A DNA stretch of 64,000 nucleotides. Source: Mesorhizobium sp. CA8 (GTDB lineage Bacteria; Pseudomonadota; Alphaproteobacteria; Rhizobiales; Rhizobiaceae). Below the pieces are notes generated by a model, which saw nothing but the letters and a program-made list of their open reading frames with translations, did no database searches and was not told the origin of the DNA. Numbering within the stretch: position 1 is the first letter of the stretch; each line of letters opens with the position of its first letter. The stretch lies in assembly GCF_020164955.1 (NCBI RefSeq), contig NZ_JAIUHG010000008.1, forward strand, positions 62,001 to 126,000, written 5' to 3'. Shown here one piece after another: positions 54,704 through 63,387 of the stretch. Made by a program: the position numbers and the translations under genes.

Positions 54704-55065
54704 CGCGCCCCGACCATCGAAGCGGTGCCGCTGCTGCTCGACAATCCGGTGCGCGAGTTCGTCAAGAAAGACGGCGAGAGGGTCGCCTAGATGCCGCCGG
54801 ATTGATCCAGGTCGCCTCAATGTGCCGTGTGCGCCGATACCCGCGATGCCGGCCAAGCGCTTGCGGTATTCGGCCGATGTCACGCCGACATGGCGCGAAA
54901 AAAGCGTGGGCGCAGCGTGTAGGCGGACGGCCGAACTTTACATTTTTGTAAATTGCCCTCGGCGGTTAATTCGCGATACGGCTCGCCAGCGGTTCGGCTC
55001 GGCTATCCGCGTGATGGGTACTTCCGGATGAACGGGCCGAGTCGAATTCAACTTGGGAGAACGCT
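54704..55065. other. Intergenic stretch with an in-frame tail
   Basis: The first part (to 54790) reads TIEAVPLLLDNPVREFVKKD in the PilZ frame and then stops. The remainder shows no gene. Confidence 0.4.
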
Positions 55066-55287
55066 ATGATTCGCAAGGTTCTGGTTGCAGCTTCGGTTGT
55101 TTCGCTTTTCAGCATGCCGGCATTTGCGGCCACGCAGTATTGGGTGGCAAAAGACGCCACCACCAAGAAATGCTCCGTGGTTTCCACGAAGCCGGACGGC
55201 AAGAAACTGACCGATGCCGGGACGAAGGCCTACACGTCCCAAGCCAATGCCGAAAAGGCGCTGAAGATGCTGAAGGACTGCAAGTAA
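55066..55287 (+). CDS. Small secreted protein, 73 aa
   Basis: Signal peptide MIRKVLVAASVVSLFSMPAF, cleavage at AFAA. Mature part ATQYWVAKDATTKKCSVVST, then ANAEKALKMLKDCK with two Cys that could pair in the periplasm. GGGAG upstream and a strong terminator downstream mark a monocistronic gene. No named family recognised; similar SPOR-like small proteins occur in rhizobia. Confidence 0.85.
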   Translation: MIRKVLVAASVVSLFSMPAFAATQYWVAKDATTKKCSVVSTKPDGKKLTDAGTKAYTSQANAEKALKMLKDCK

Positions 55288-55308
55288 GCTTGCTGTCCTA
55301 AAATTCCC

Positions 55309-55341
55309 GCCCGCTTCGGCATGCCGAAGCGGGCTTTTTTT
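55309..55341 (+). terminator. Rho-independent terminator
   Basis: GCCCGCTTCGGC (55309-55320) and GCCGAAGCGGGC (55323-55334) form a perfect stem, followed by seven Ts. Confidence 0.95.
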
Positions 55342-55480
55342 CGCCGGGACTGCCTTCGGGAAACGGCGTGGGGCGAACCGCCGGCCAGGGCGGCACCGCC
55401 TCTTATTATTTGTCGACCGCCGGTCTCGTTGAGCACGACGGCCAGATGCAGGCGGCCGAGCGCGAGCTGCTCGAAGCGGT

Positions 55481-55765
55481 TCAGTCGCGATGCTCGGGCA
55501 TCGCCTTCAACTGATCTTTCGTCCAACTGGTGACGGCATGGACATCGCCGTCCTCGTCGCGCATGAAGTCAAGCTGGCTGGCGGCGACGGCCACCGGCTT
55601 GGCGCCGATGCCGAGAAAGCCGCCGACATCGATGACGACCTGGCTGCCATGCAGGTGGTCGACCGAGCCGATCTTCTCGTCATCGGGGCCGTAGATGGTG
55701 GCGCCCTCGAGGATGTCCGGCGTGAGCTCGGCATTGGTCAGTCTTACGTGGCTGGTGTGGTCCAT
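55481..55765 (-). CDS. PRC-barrel domain protein (internal start of the same frame)
   Basis: 94 aa from the ATG at 55765, which has AGGAGATGCGCC before it. Content: ELTPDILEGATIYGPDDEKI, GSVDHLHGSQVVIDVGGFLG and FMRDEDGDVHAVTSWTKDQL. PRC-barrel proteins of this size are common stress-related proteins in rhizobia. Because the site for independent initiation is good, the domain is probably also made alone. Confidence 0.7.
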   Translation of the reverse strand: MDHTSHVRLTNAELTPDILEGATIYGPDDEKIGSVDHLHGSQVVIDVGGFLGIGAKPVAVAASQLDFMRDEDGDVHAVTSWTKDQLKAMPEHRD

Positions 55766-56260
55766 GGCGCATCTCCTGTGGTTGCACAGGGGATGAACCT
55801 CCGATCGGGGCGAGGGTTCCGCCGTCGGAGCGAAAAGGGAGCGCTGCTCAGCGAAGCGCCGCCCATCCCTCACGAGGATGAGGATAAGCGTGACCAGCGC
55901 GCCCGAGACATAGAGGATCGTCCTGACGCTGCCGCCCTTGGCGACGTTTCCGCCACGCAAGTAGACCGCCATGTGCATGAGGCGTATCGCAAGGTGGATC
56001 CACACGAGCACGGCCAGCGTCCCCGGTCCGACACCGGCCATCATCGCCAACACAGCGGGCACAACAAAGGGCGCGAGCGCCTCGACCGAGTTCATGTGGA
56101 CGCGGTCGATGCGGTAGAGCGGATTATCGTCGTCCGCCGGGATGACCGGACCCGCAAGCTTGCCTGCAAATCCCTTGGACGAGCCGGAATAGATCGCCAG
56201 CGCCACCGACAGGAGACAGAGCGCAAGCACGCCAAGAACGCTCAACCAGTAGGATTCCAT
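55481..56260 (-). CDS. MAPEG-family membrane protein running in frame into a PRC-barrel protein
   Basis: 259 aa from the ATG at 56260 (GAGGAGGAG upstream). The MAPEG part (residues 1-135) has four helices: MESYWLSVLGVLALCLLSVA, NSVEALAPFVVPAVLAMMAG, LAVLVWIHLAIRLMHMAVYL and RTILYVSGALVTLILILV. No stop follows. A 30-residue linker leads into a PRC-barrel domain that has its own start and ribosome-binding site. Either a genuine fusion or loss of the MAPEG stop. Confidence 0.7.
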   Translation of the reverse strand: MESYWLSVLGVLALCLLSVALAIYSGSSKGFAGKLAGPVIPADDDNPLYRIDRVHMNSVEALAPFVVPAVLAMMAGVGPGTLAVLVWIHLAIRLMHMAVYLRGGNVAKGGSVRTILYVSGALVTLILILVRDGRRFAEQRSLFAPTAEPSPRSEVHPLCNHRRCAMDHTSHVRLTNAELTPDILEGATIYGPDDEKIGSVDHLHGSQVVIDVGGFLGIGAKPVAVAASQLDFMRDEDGDVHAVTSWTKDQLKAMPEHRD

Positions 56261-56328
56261 GGTCTGCTCTCCTCCTCGTCGCTGTGGCCATGTCGGCCGC
56301 GGCCGTTCGGCGATCCGGGGCGCTGCCG

Positions 56329-56814
56329 TCAGGCCGCCCGGGCAAAAAGCTCCTGGTACCGCTGAAGGTAAAGCGGCCAGCCCTGATCGCCGTCGACGCC
56401 GCCGCGCACGCTTTCCCAGCCCTGGCCATGGCGCTCGATATGGCGATGCTCGATTTCGACCCGGGTCCGGTTTTCCGCCTCGGCCGTGAAGCGGACTTCC
56501 CACTCGCTGGTCTTGGCGGGGTCGGTTTCAATCTGCCAGCGCGGGTTGATGTCCCAACTCAGAAGCAGCCGGTTCGGCGGCTCGTAGGCGAGCACACGCG
56601 CGAAGCGGCATTCCGAGCCGTCGACGCCGCGATCGTAGACGTGGCCGCCGACCCGCGGCTCGAAGATCGTTTCCGCGATCGGCACGGCGAGCAGATTGTG
56701 CTCGCGGGGTTTGAAATTGCCGAAATCCTCGGTGAACACCTTGAAGGCGCGCGCGATCGGCGCCGCGACCACGACCGAATGCCTTACGGGAGCAGGGGCC
56801 GGTTGCTTGATCAT
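56329..56814 (-). CDS. SRPBCC/AHSA1-type protein
   Basis: 161 aa. RHSVVVAAPIARAFKVFTED is the usual START-fold opening; EPRVGGHVYDRGVDG, LLLSWDINPRWQIE and a helix ending YLQRYQELFARAA complete it. Its start overlaps the ArsR stop by 4 bp, the common ArsR-AHSA1 pairing. It binds a hydrophobic ligand or acts as a chaperone-like partner; specific role unknown. Confidence 0.92.
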   Translation of the reverse strand: MIKQPAPAPVRHSVVVAAPIARAFKVFTEDFGNFKPREHNLLAVPIAETIFEPRVGGHVYDRGVDGSECRFARVLAYEPPNRLLLSWDINPRWQIETDPAKTSEWEVRFTAEAENRTRVEIEHRHIERHGQGWESVRGGVDGDQGWPLYLQRYQELFARAA

Positions 56815-57128
56815 GTTTCGTCCTCTGTCGGTTGCTCGACAATTTGCGCGTAGGCGGCAAGCGTCTTCACCCAGAACTGGTCGATCTCAGCCCGAAAGGC
56901 CGCGAGGCCACCCGGATCGATGCGGTAAATGCGTTCCTTGCCCGAGCGCGTGTCGGCCACCAGCCCGGCATCCTTGAGAACCTTCAAGTGCTGCGAGACC
57001 GCCGGCCTCGTGACCGGCAACACATTGGCGAGCCCGCTCACCGAACTGGGTCGGTCGACCAGCAGTTCGAAGATCGTGCGCCGTGTCGGATCGCCGAGCG
57101 CCGTCCAATATTTCGCGTTAGTAGACAC
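56811..57128 (-). CDS. ArsR-family transcriptional regulator
   Basis: 105 aa from a GTG at 57128. The winged helix is STNAKYWTALGDPTRRTIFE, SVSGLANVLPVTRPAVSQHL and AGLVADTRSGKERIYRIDPG. There is no metal-binding Cys pair, as is usual for the group paired with AHSA1 proteins. A TTG 12 codons upstream keeps the frame open, but it is the -35 box itself, so GTG is the start. The operator covers the -10 region and the start, so it should repress itself and the AHSA1 gene. Confidence 0.93.
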   Translation of the reverse strand: MSTNAKYWTALGDPTRRTIFELLVDRPSSVSGLANVLPVTRPAVSQHLKVLKDAGLVADTRSGKERIYRIDPGGLAAFRAEIDQFWVKTLAAYAQIVEQPTEDET

Positions 57129-57164
57129 TAACGCGAAATTAAGGCGACGCGTCTGGCCTGTCAA
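57111..57164 (-). promoter_or_regulatory. ArsR promoter with perfect operator palindrome; leaderless start
   Basis: TTGACA (57164-57159), 17 bases, TAATTT (57141-57136). TTTCGCGTTAGT and ACTAACGCGAAA (57111-57138) are perfect 12-bp arms with a 4-bp spacer, lying over the -10 box and the GTG at 57128. The predicted transcript start is at or next to the GTG, so the mRNA would be leaderless. Confidence 0.8.
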
Positions 57165-57230
57165 CCCGGAACGGAGTTATGGGGCGGCCTGCAGCGGGTC
57201 GAAATCCGACCGGCTGACTTTGCCGGCGGA

Positions 57231-57554
57231 TTAGCTTCGACGCTTGGTCTGCAGATCGCGTGCCGCCTGCTCGATCGCCGCGCGGTCGTTGCCCAGCCTG
57301 TCGAGCAGTTCCTGCGCCTCCTCACCCGAAATGCCGGTGCGTACCGCAAGTGCCTCCACCGTCAGCACATCAGCGCTGTCGATCTCGCGCGTTTCGGGCA
57401 GTGCGTCGTCCGCCGTCATCGGCAGGGCCGCTTCGCGGTCGATCTCCATTTCGGCTTGATGCCAGTGCCGTTCATGATTGCCGAGGATGCCACCCTCGCG
57501 TTGAAAGATCTCATAGGCACGTTGCCTGATCTTCTCGGTCCGATCGTCGTCCAT
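57231..57554 (-). CDS. DUF2934 protein with a C-terminal helical module
   Basis: 107 aa. N-terminal DUF2934 pattern EKIRQRAYEIFQREGGILGN, then HERHWHQAEMEID. The C-terminal part LTVEALAVRTGISGEEAQEL, LDRLGNDRAAIEQAARDL resembles DUF3606 and the 66-aa protein at 63756-63956. GGAGGAAC ribosome-binding site. Function unknown; common in rhizobial stress regulons. Confidence 0.85.
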   Translation of the reverse strand: MDDDRTEKIRQRAYEIFQREGGILGNHERHWHQAEMEIDREAALPMTADDALPETREIDSADVLTVEALAVRTGISGEEAQELLDRLGNDRAAIEQAARDLQTKRRS

Positions 57555-57665
57555 CGCCGTTCCTCCTAGCGTGTCACAAGAACGCAGGGCAGGGCGGAAC
57601 GATCCGCTTCGTTCACGAAGTGATCGCGGGCAAAATTCGGCCCACGCGCAGGTTTGCGCCTGGAG

Positions 57666-58775
57666 TTACGGCCCGTATATCGCCATCGCTTTGCCGAACA
57701 TGCCGGGCTCGGGTTTCACGCCGAGCCCCGGCCGCTGCGGCACGGCGATGTGGCCTTGCTGGATGACGACCGGGTGCTTCTGGTCGAAATGGCCTTTGAT
57801 GTATTCCTGGGCTATCCAGGCGCCTTCCATACGGCGCGGCTCGACCGTGGCGGCCAGATGCACGCAGGCCGCCGCGATGATGTCGCCGCCCCAGGCGTCG
57901 TCGCAACTGTGCGGCAAGGAGCGGATGGCACAGAGATCGCGCACCGTCGTCATCTTCGTCAGGCCACCCAGACGTGTCACCTTGAAGCCGAAGCCATCGG
58001 CAATCCCCAGCGAGATTGCCCTCAGCACCGCGTTCTGGTCTTCGGTGCTTTCGTCGAGATAGACCGGATGCGTGACGCGGCCTTTCAGCGTCGCGATCTC
58101 GTCCATCGTGTTGCAGGGCTGCTCGAAGATGAACGGGATTTTCTGGCAGAGCCGGTCGAGATGGATCGCGGCGGCCACCGTCAGGCCCCGGTTGCCGTCG
58201 ACCGCGATGCGCGCTTTGTAACCGACCGCTTCCCAGACCTTGTGGATGACGGCGACGTCTTCCTCCAGGTTGCGGCCTCCGATCTTCACCTGTAGGCGCG
58301 GATAGCCGGCCTTCACCTTATCGGCGGCGATCCTCGCCGTCTCGTCCGGGGCACCCACGATCAGCGAATAATAGGCCGGCACGCGGTCGGTCAGCGCGCC
58401 GCCCAGCAGCGTCGAGACCGGCACGCCGAGTTTTTGGCCGAGTAGGTCGAGGAACGCCATGTCGAAGGCGGCCTTGGCATAACCGTGGCCGTTGAGCCGC
58501 TCGTCCATCTGCTTGGCCAGAAGCCTGATCGAGGCGATCTCCGAGCCGATCAGCCCCGGCGCGATCTCGGCGATCGCCGCGCGGGCGCCCAGCGCATGAT
58601 GCGGCTGGTAAACCGGGCCGATCGGGCAGGTCTCGCCCCATCCGGCAAAGCCGTCATCGGTGACGATCTCGACAAGCGTCGAGTCCAGAGCCTCCACATC
58701 GGCGCTGGCCATGCGGTAGACGCCGCCTTTGACCGGCAGTTGCGCCGAATAGACGTTGATCCGATCGATGCGCAT
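57666..58775 (-). CDS. Enolase-superfamily enzyme (mandelate racemase / muconate-lactonizing group)
   Basis: 369 aa from the ATG at 58775 (GGAGGG upstream). Metal ligands Asp193 (VDGNRG), Glu218 (FEQPC) and Asp241 (LDEST) are in place; Lys164 (QVKIGG) and Lys265 (FKVTRLGG) face each other as acid/base, as in epimerases and dehydratases of the group. The nearest known functions are proline-betaine/hydroxyproline-betaine epimerase and cis-3-hydroxyproline dehydratase. The adjacent demethylating flavoprotein gene favours betaine or N-methyl amino-acid breakdown (inference). Confidence 0.9.
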   Translation of the reverse strand: MRIDRINVYSAQLPVKGGVYRMASADVEALDSTLVEIVTDDGFAGWGETCPIGPVYQPHHALGARAAIAEIAPGLIGSEIASIRLLAKQMDERLNGHGYAKAAFDMAFLDLLGQKLGVPVSTLLGGALTDRVPAYYSLIVGAPDETARIAADKVKAGYPRLQVKIGGRNLEEDVAVIHKVWEAVGYKARIAVDGNRGLTVAAAIHLDRLCQKIPFIFEQPCNTMDEIATLKGRVTHPVYLDESTEDQNAVLRAISLGIADGFGFKVTRLGGLTKMTTVRDLCAIRSLPHSCDDAWGGDIIAAACVHLAATVEPRRMEGAWIAQEYIKGHFDQKHPVVIQQGHIAVPQRPGLGVKPEPGMFGKAMAIYGP

Positions 58776-58829
58776 ACGGGCTCCCTCCGAAGGACACGTC
58801 GGCAACGGGGCCTTTGCTGGCCCCGCCTA

Positions 58830-61265
58830 TTACATCCGAGCCCTGGCCGAGGTCGGATCGTAAGGCGAATCCGCAATAACCTCAGCGATCTTCCAGTCGC
58901 CCAGGACCGCGACGTCGAGCTTGGTGCCTGGCTTCGAAAACCGCTCGGGCAGCAGCGCCAGCGCCACGTCATGCCCAAGCGCATAGCCGTAGCCGCCCGA
59001 CGTGATGCGCCCGACCAGCGCGCCGTCGCTATAGAGCCCTTCATTGGCAAGCGTGCTTGCGCCATCGGTGTCGATCCTGAGCGTCACGGAGCGCCGCCGA
59101 TCGTTCCGCCCTTTGTATTTCAGAACCGCGTCGCGCCCGATGAAGTCCTTGTCGAGGCGGATGAAGCGCTCCAGCCCGCTCTCCAGCGCGTTGAGCTCCG
59201 GGTTCATGTCGCGATACATGGCGCGATAGGATTTTTCGAGCCGAAGCGACTCCAGCGCATGCAACCCGACCAGCCGCATGCCGTGCTTCTCGCCTTCCTT
59301 GAGGATCGCGTCGAGCAATTGCCGCTGGTAGGGCAGGGGATGGTAGAGCTCCCAGCCGAGTTCGCCTTCATAGTTCACCCGCAGCAGCCGCACGTCGCTT
59401 GCCAAGGCGATGCCGCCGGTCTTCACGCCGAACCACGGAAAACTTTCGTTGGAAAGGTCGATCTCGGTCAGTGGCTGCAGCACGGCCCGCGCGTTCGGCC
59501 CGACGACCGTGAAGCAGCCGCGATCGTTGGTTACGTTCTTCAAGGATACGCTGCCGTCGGCGGGAAGCAGTCTGGAAAGATCGTCGAAGTTCCAGCGTTC
59601 GGCGCGCGGCGTCGAGATCAGGTAGAACAGGTCCTCGCCGAGACGCGCCACCATATATTCCGCCTGCACGCCGCCGCTGGCGGTGAGGTGATGCGCCAGC
59701 GTCACCTTGCCGACAGACGGCAGGCGGTTGGCGATGATCCCGTCCAGCCAGGCAGCCGCATTCGGGCCGGACACTTCGAACTTCGTCATCGGCGTCATCT
59801 CGACGAGGCCGACGGCGTTGCGCACCGCCAGCACTTCCTCGCCGACGAGGTTCCCCTTGGGCGTCCAGCGCCAGCTATACTGGTCCTTGGCCTCGACGCC
59901 GTCGCGTGCGAACCAGTTGGGCATCTCCCAGCCATTGAGCACGCCCCACACGGCACCGAGCTCCGTCAATCGGTCGTAGGAGGGCGCGGTCTTCTGCGGC
60001 CGGGCGGCGGGCATGTCCTGTCCGGGATATTTCTGTTCGGCATGCGTGCCCCAGGCCTCGCGCACCTTCTCGCGCGTCCAGGCCTTGTTGGCATAGTCGC
60101 CGAAGCGACGCGGGTCGAGATCGGACGTGTCGAGGCTGTTGCCGCCCTCGACGATCCGCTCCGACAGATAATAGCCGATCGTGCCGCCCCACAGGATGCC
60201 GCCCGGCACGCCTTCGGCCAGCCACGCATTGGGCAGCCCCCAGGCCGGTCCCATCAAAGGCAGCTCGTCTACCGTCATCTGGAAGGGTCCGCGCACATTG
60301 GCCTTGATGCCGACGCGCCCCAAGGTCGGAACCAGCTGCAGCGCCTGCTCCCAGTTCCACGAAACCGCCTCGAAATCCTCTTCCAGCAGGTCGGCGCCGA
60401 ACCAGGCAGGCACGCCGTCCTCGGCGAACAGCTTCAGGTTTTGGGTGCGTTCGTAAGGCCCGAACATCAGCCCATCGCCCTCTTCGCGCAGATATCCTTC
60501 AAAACCCTCGTCGCGCAGGATCGGCATTTCGGGCCGCCCGGCGCGCTTGCGCTCCACGACTTCCGGCACCGCTTCGGTGATCCAGTACTGGTGCAGGATC
60601 GGAATCGCCGGGATGTCGAGGCCGAGCAGCGCCCCGGTCTGGCGCGCATAATTGCCCGTGGCGCAAATCACATGCTCGCAGGTGACATCACCGTTATTGG
60701 TCTGGACGAGCCACTCGCCGCTGGCTGTCCGCTTGAACCCGGTGACCTCCGTATTGAGATAAATCTTGGCGCCGAGATCCCGCGCGCCCTTGGCCATGGC
60801 ATGCGTGACGTCGGCCGGCGCGATATGGCCGTCATCGGGGTGGTAGAGCGCGCCCAGCATCTGTTTGTTGTCGAGCAGCGGCCAGAGCTTGCGCGCCTCG
60901 TCGGGGGTGAGCAATTGCGCCCGCATGCCCTGCACCTCGGCGACGCTGATGTAGCTCTTGAATTCGTCGAGCCGATCCCTGGAATTGGCGATGCGCAGCT
61001 GGCCGCATTTGTGCCAGCCCACCGGCTGCCCGGTCTCGGCCTCCAGCCCCTCATAGATCTCGATCGTCTTGTTGATCATCCGCCCAACATTGATGTTGCG
61101 GGAATAGGACGGAATCAGCCCCGCCGCATGCCAGGTCGAGCCGGCGGTGAGCTGCGTGCGCTCGAGCAGCGCGACATCGGTCCAGCCGCGCTTGGCCAGG
61201 CCATAAAGAATACCCGCTCCGACGCATCCGCCGCCGACGATCACTACCCGCGCATGTGTTTGCAT
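58830..61265 (-). CDS. Dimethylglycine/sarcosine-dehydrogenase-like FAD-GcvT protein
   Basis: 811 aa. N-terminal DAO domain with GGGCVGAGILYGLAKRG (residues 11-27) and the covalent-FAD-type region GSTWHAAGLIPSYSRN. The C-terminal half is the aminomethyltransferase (GcvT) fold that passes the one-carbon unit to folate: ADGSVSLKNVTNDRGCFTVV and YEGELGWELYHPLPYQRQLL. It oxidatively demethylates an N-methyl amino acid. 54 bp upstream of the enolase-superfamily gene, same strand, so likely one catabolic operon. Confidence 0.93.
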   Translation of the reverse strand: MQTHARVVIVGGGCVGAGILYGLAKRGWTDVALLERTQLTAGSTWHAAGLIPSYSRNINVGRMINKTIEIYEGLEAETGQPVGWHKCGQLRIANSRDRLDEFKSYISVAEVQGMRAQLLTPDEARKLWPLLDNKQMLGALYHPDDGHIAPADVTHAMAKGARDLGAKIYLNTEVTGFKRTASGEWLVQTNNGDVTCEHVICATGNYARQTGALLGLDIPAIPILHQYWITEAVPEVVERKRAGRPEMPILRDEGFEGYLREEGDGLMFGPYERTQNLKLFAEDGVPAWFGADLLEEDFEAVSWNWEQALQLVPTLGRVGIKANVRGPFQMTVDELPLMGPAWGLPNAWLAEGVPGGILWGGTIGYYLSERIVEGGNSLDTSDLDPRRFGDYANKAWTREKVREAWGTHAEQKYPGQDMPAARPQKTAPSYDRLTELGAVWGVLNGWEMPNWFARDGVEAKDQYSWRWTPKGNLVGEEVLAVRNAVGLVEMTPMTKFEVSGPNAAAWLDGIIANRLPSVGKVTLAHHLTASGGVQAEYMVARLGEDLFYLISTPRAERWNFDDLSRLLPADGSVSLKNVTNDRGCFTVVGPNARAVLQPLTEIDLSNESFPWFGVKTGGIALASDVRLLRVNYEGELGWELYHPLPYQRQLLDAILKEGEKHGMRLVGLHALESLRLEKSYRAMYRDMNPELNALESGLERFIRLDKDFIGRDAVLKYKGRNDRRRSVTLRIDTDGASTLANEGLYSDGALVGRITSGGYGYALGHDVALALLPERFSKPGTKLDVAVLGDWKIAEVIADSPYDPTSARARM

Positions 61266-61413
61266 CGAACCACCAAATCCGGACCATTCTCAAAAGCGCG
61301 CCGTCGAAGCTACAGGCGAGGCAAGGCGGTGTAACGTTCTGAAAAACTGAGGATGACGATAAATTGCGCTTATGCAGCGATCCGCGATTGGCGGATCGCG
61401 ACCTGCCGGCATC

Positions 61414-62415
61414 TCACTGCACTTGCCCGTCCTGCGCCGTCTCGTCCTTGAAGTCGACTTTGGTGCCCGGCTTGACCATGGCGGCGAGGTCCTCGGCGTC
61501 CCAGTTGGTCATCCGGATGCAGCCATGCGAGAAGGTGGTGCCGATCTTGCCCGGGTCGGGCGTGCCGTGGATGCCGTAGCTTTCGATCGAGAGGTCGATC
61601 CACACCGATCCGACGGGATTGTTGGGCCCCTTGGCGATGGTGAAGGGATGCTTGGTTTTCACCCCCTTGAAGGCGAATTTCGGATCGTAGCGATAGGTCG
61701 GATTGTGCACCACGCGCTTGACCTCGGCCGTGCCGCTCGGCGCCGGCTTTTCCTCGCTGCCGATCGAAGCCGGATAGACCGCAATCGCCTTGCCCGACGC
61801 ATCGAGGGCGCGCACCTGGCGGGATGCCTTGTCGACCTCGACGCTGGCAATCTGTGAAGGAGGATCGCCTCGGCCGACATCGGGCACCACCAAGGTCGTG
61901 CCGGCCTTGCTGAATTTCGCGCGGAGGTTGAGCATCCTCAGCAATTGTTCGCTGACATGAAACCGCTCCGCCAGCTTCTCGCGTGCGTTGCGGTAGCCGA
62001 GGCGCTTGAGATGCGCCATGCTCTCCATGCGGGCTGGAATGCGCTTGGTGAAGGGGCCGCGCACATCCTTGGCGGTGACTTCGTATGTCGTCAGCACAGG
62101 GCCGGCGAAGGTTGCAGCGAGCTTGTCCCAGGTATCTCGCGTAAGCTTGCCGTCGGAGGGCAGCCCGTTCGCCGCCTGAAAGGCTGCGACGGCTTTCGTG
62201 AAGTTCTCCGAAACGCGGCCGTCGATCAGGCCGGGGGAGAAGCGGGCGCGATCCAGAAGCACCTGCGCCTTGAGCAGCATGGGGCTGACGCCGTTCGGTT
62301 CGCCCTCGCTGAATTGCGCCTGGTTGACGGCGTCGGGCTCCAGCCTCGCTGCCTGCGCGCCGCCGCACGCAAGCGCGAGCGCCATCACCGCAACGAAAAC
62401 AACGAGCCTGATCAT
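61414..62415 (-). CDS. L,D-transpeptidase (YkuD) with peptidoglycan-binding domain
   Basis: 333 aa. Signal peptide MIRLVVFVAVMALALACGGA. N-terminal peptidoglycan-binding-like domain (LLDRARFSPGLIDGRVSENF, AFQAANGLPSDGKL). The YkuD domain is in the C-terminal half with IHGTPDPGKIGTTFSHGCIRM-type catalytic motif, Cys in SHGCIRMTN. It makes 3-3 cross-links or attaches proteins to peptidoglycan, important in Rhizobiales. Start at the ATG at 62415, 8 bp after GGAG; ATG at 62421 and GTG at 62424 are alternatives. Confidence 0.94.
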   Translation of the reverse strand: MIRLVVFVAVMALALACGGAQAARLEPDAVNQAQFSEGEPNGVSPMLLKAQVLLDRARFSPGLIDGRVSENFTKAVAAFQAANGLPSDGKLTRDTWDKLAATFAGPVLTTYEVTAKDVRGPFTKRIPARMESMAHLKRLGYRNAREKLAERFHVSEQLLRMLNLRAKFSKAGTTLVVPDVGRGDPPSQIASVEVDKASRQVRALDASGKAIAVYPASIGSEEKPAPSGTAEVKRVVHNPTYRYDPKFAFKGVKTKHPFTIAKGPNNPVGSVWIDLSIESYGIHGTPDPGKIGTTFSHGCIRMTNWDAEDLAAMVKPGTKVDFKDETAQDGQVQ

Positions 62416-62578
62416 CGACATCACTCCGGAACCGCGACAAGGGCCTGCCTCTATGACGCGGCAGCCCCGATCTGGTTCCTCTCGGGAGCGGGCGGAGCGA
62501 AGACCGTCGCAAGTGCTTTGCTAGCGGCGATCGCGGCTGAAGACGATTGAGGCGGCGCTGGCCGCCGCCTCAATCACA

Positions 62579-62863
62579 TCAGACATGTTTCGACTGAGCA
62601 ATTCCCGGGATGGGGGGAATGACACCATCCTCGATGAGGATATCCTTCTTGCGAGCAAAGGCGACGAAAACACCCCTCGCTGTTTCCGCATCCACATCCC
62701 CAGCCAGGGCGGCCCTGCAGGCGCGGATCGCGGCCTTCTGCTCGGGGCTGTTGCCGCACCAGTCGATGACAAATTGATAGGCGTCCGCCACGGTGTTCAA
62801 CTGACGCGGAAATCCCAGCCCTACCCAGACATGGATTGGCTTTTCGAACGGTTTGGCGAGCAT
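62579..62863 (-). CDS. DUF982 family protein
   Basis: 94 aa. VWVGLGFPRQLNTVADAYQF, AIRACRAALAGDVDAETARG and VFVAFARKKDILIEDG match the family. Strong GAGGAGG site. In tandem with another DUF982 gene upstream. Confidence 0.88.
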   Translation of the reverse strand: MLAKPFEKPIHVWVGLGFPRQLNTVADAYQFVIDWCGNSPEQKAAIRACRAALAGDVDAETARGVFVAFARKKDILIEDGVIPPIPGIAQSKHV

Positions 62864-62885
62864 CGCGAACCTCCTCGATCCGCGA

Positions 62886-63188
62886 CTAGGCGGTCAGCCC
62901 GCCGCCCTTGCCGCCTTTGCTGATCATCCAAGGCAAGGTGGTGCTCACGTCTTCCTGGATCCTGGCGGACTTCGCAAAACCGCAAAATGCCTCTCTGGCA
63001 GCCGTCAGCGGAAAGCCGCTGTCGAATGCCCGCTGGCAGGCGCGCAGCGCCGTTTCATAGATCGGCCCACGCCGGTTCCTGGGCCATTCATAGAGAAATT
63101 CCAGGGCGTCTTCGAGGCAGGCGATTTCCTGGATGAGGCTGTCTCCGCTCTTGACGAAAACAGGGCTGTCGAACATCCGATCGTTCAT
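62886..63188 (-). CDS. DUF982 family protein
   Basis: 100 aa from the ATG at 63188 (GGAGGATCTT upstream). SPVFVKSGDSLIQEIACLED, ALEFLYEWPRNRRGPIYETA, LRACQRAFDSGFPLTAAREA and FCGFAKSARI fit the family. 22 bp upstream of the next DUF982 gene, so one operon. Role unknown. Confidence 0.88.
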   Translation of the reverse strand: MNDRMFDSPVFVKSGDSLIQEIACLEDALEFLYEWPRNRRGPIYETALRACQRAFDSGFPLTAAREAFCGFAKSARIQEDVSTTLPWMISKGGKGGGLTA

Positions 63189-63387
63189 AAGATCCTCCAA
63201 ATCGAACGAACAATTTGAATTTGGGACGGGCGGGGATCAGCGGTCCGCGCCTGGGATGGGATATGGGTTTACGAGTTTGAGCCGTCAAGGACTTGGCGCA
63301 TGCCGTCATTGTCCTATTTCGCAGGCCCAATGTTCCGCGCGCTGTTCGGTCGATCAGCCGGCACCCGAGCCGGCGGTGGCGAGCTCG

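Noticed and set aside
55342..55480. Plus-strand stretch reading ASYYLSTAGLVEHDGQMQAA
   Set aside because: It looks protein-like but has no start and runs into the opposite gene; too little to call a fragment.
58485..61334. Very long plus-strand open frame (about 950 codons)
   Set aside because: It lies exactly opposite the two clear minus-strand enzymes and has the Arg/Gly/His-rich composition of antisense frames in GC-rich DNA. No motif.
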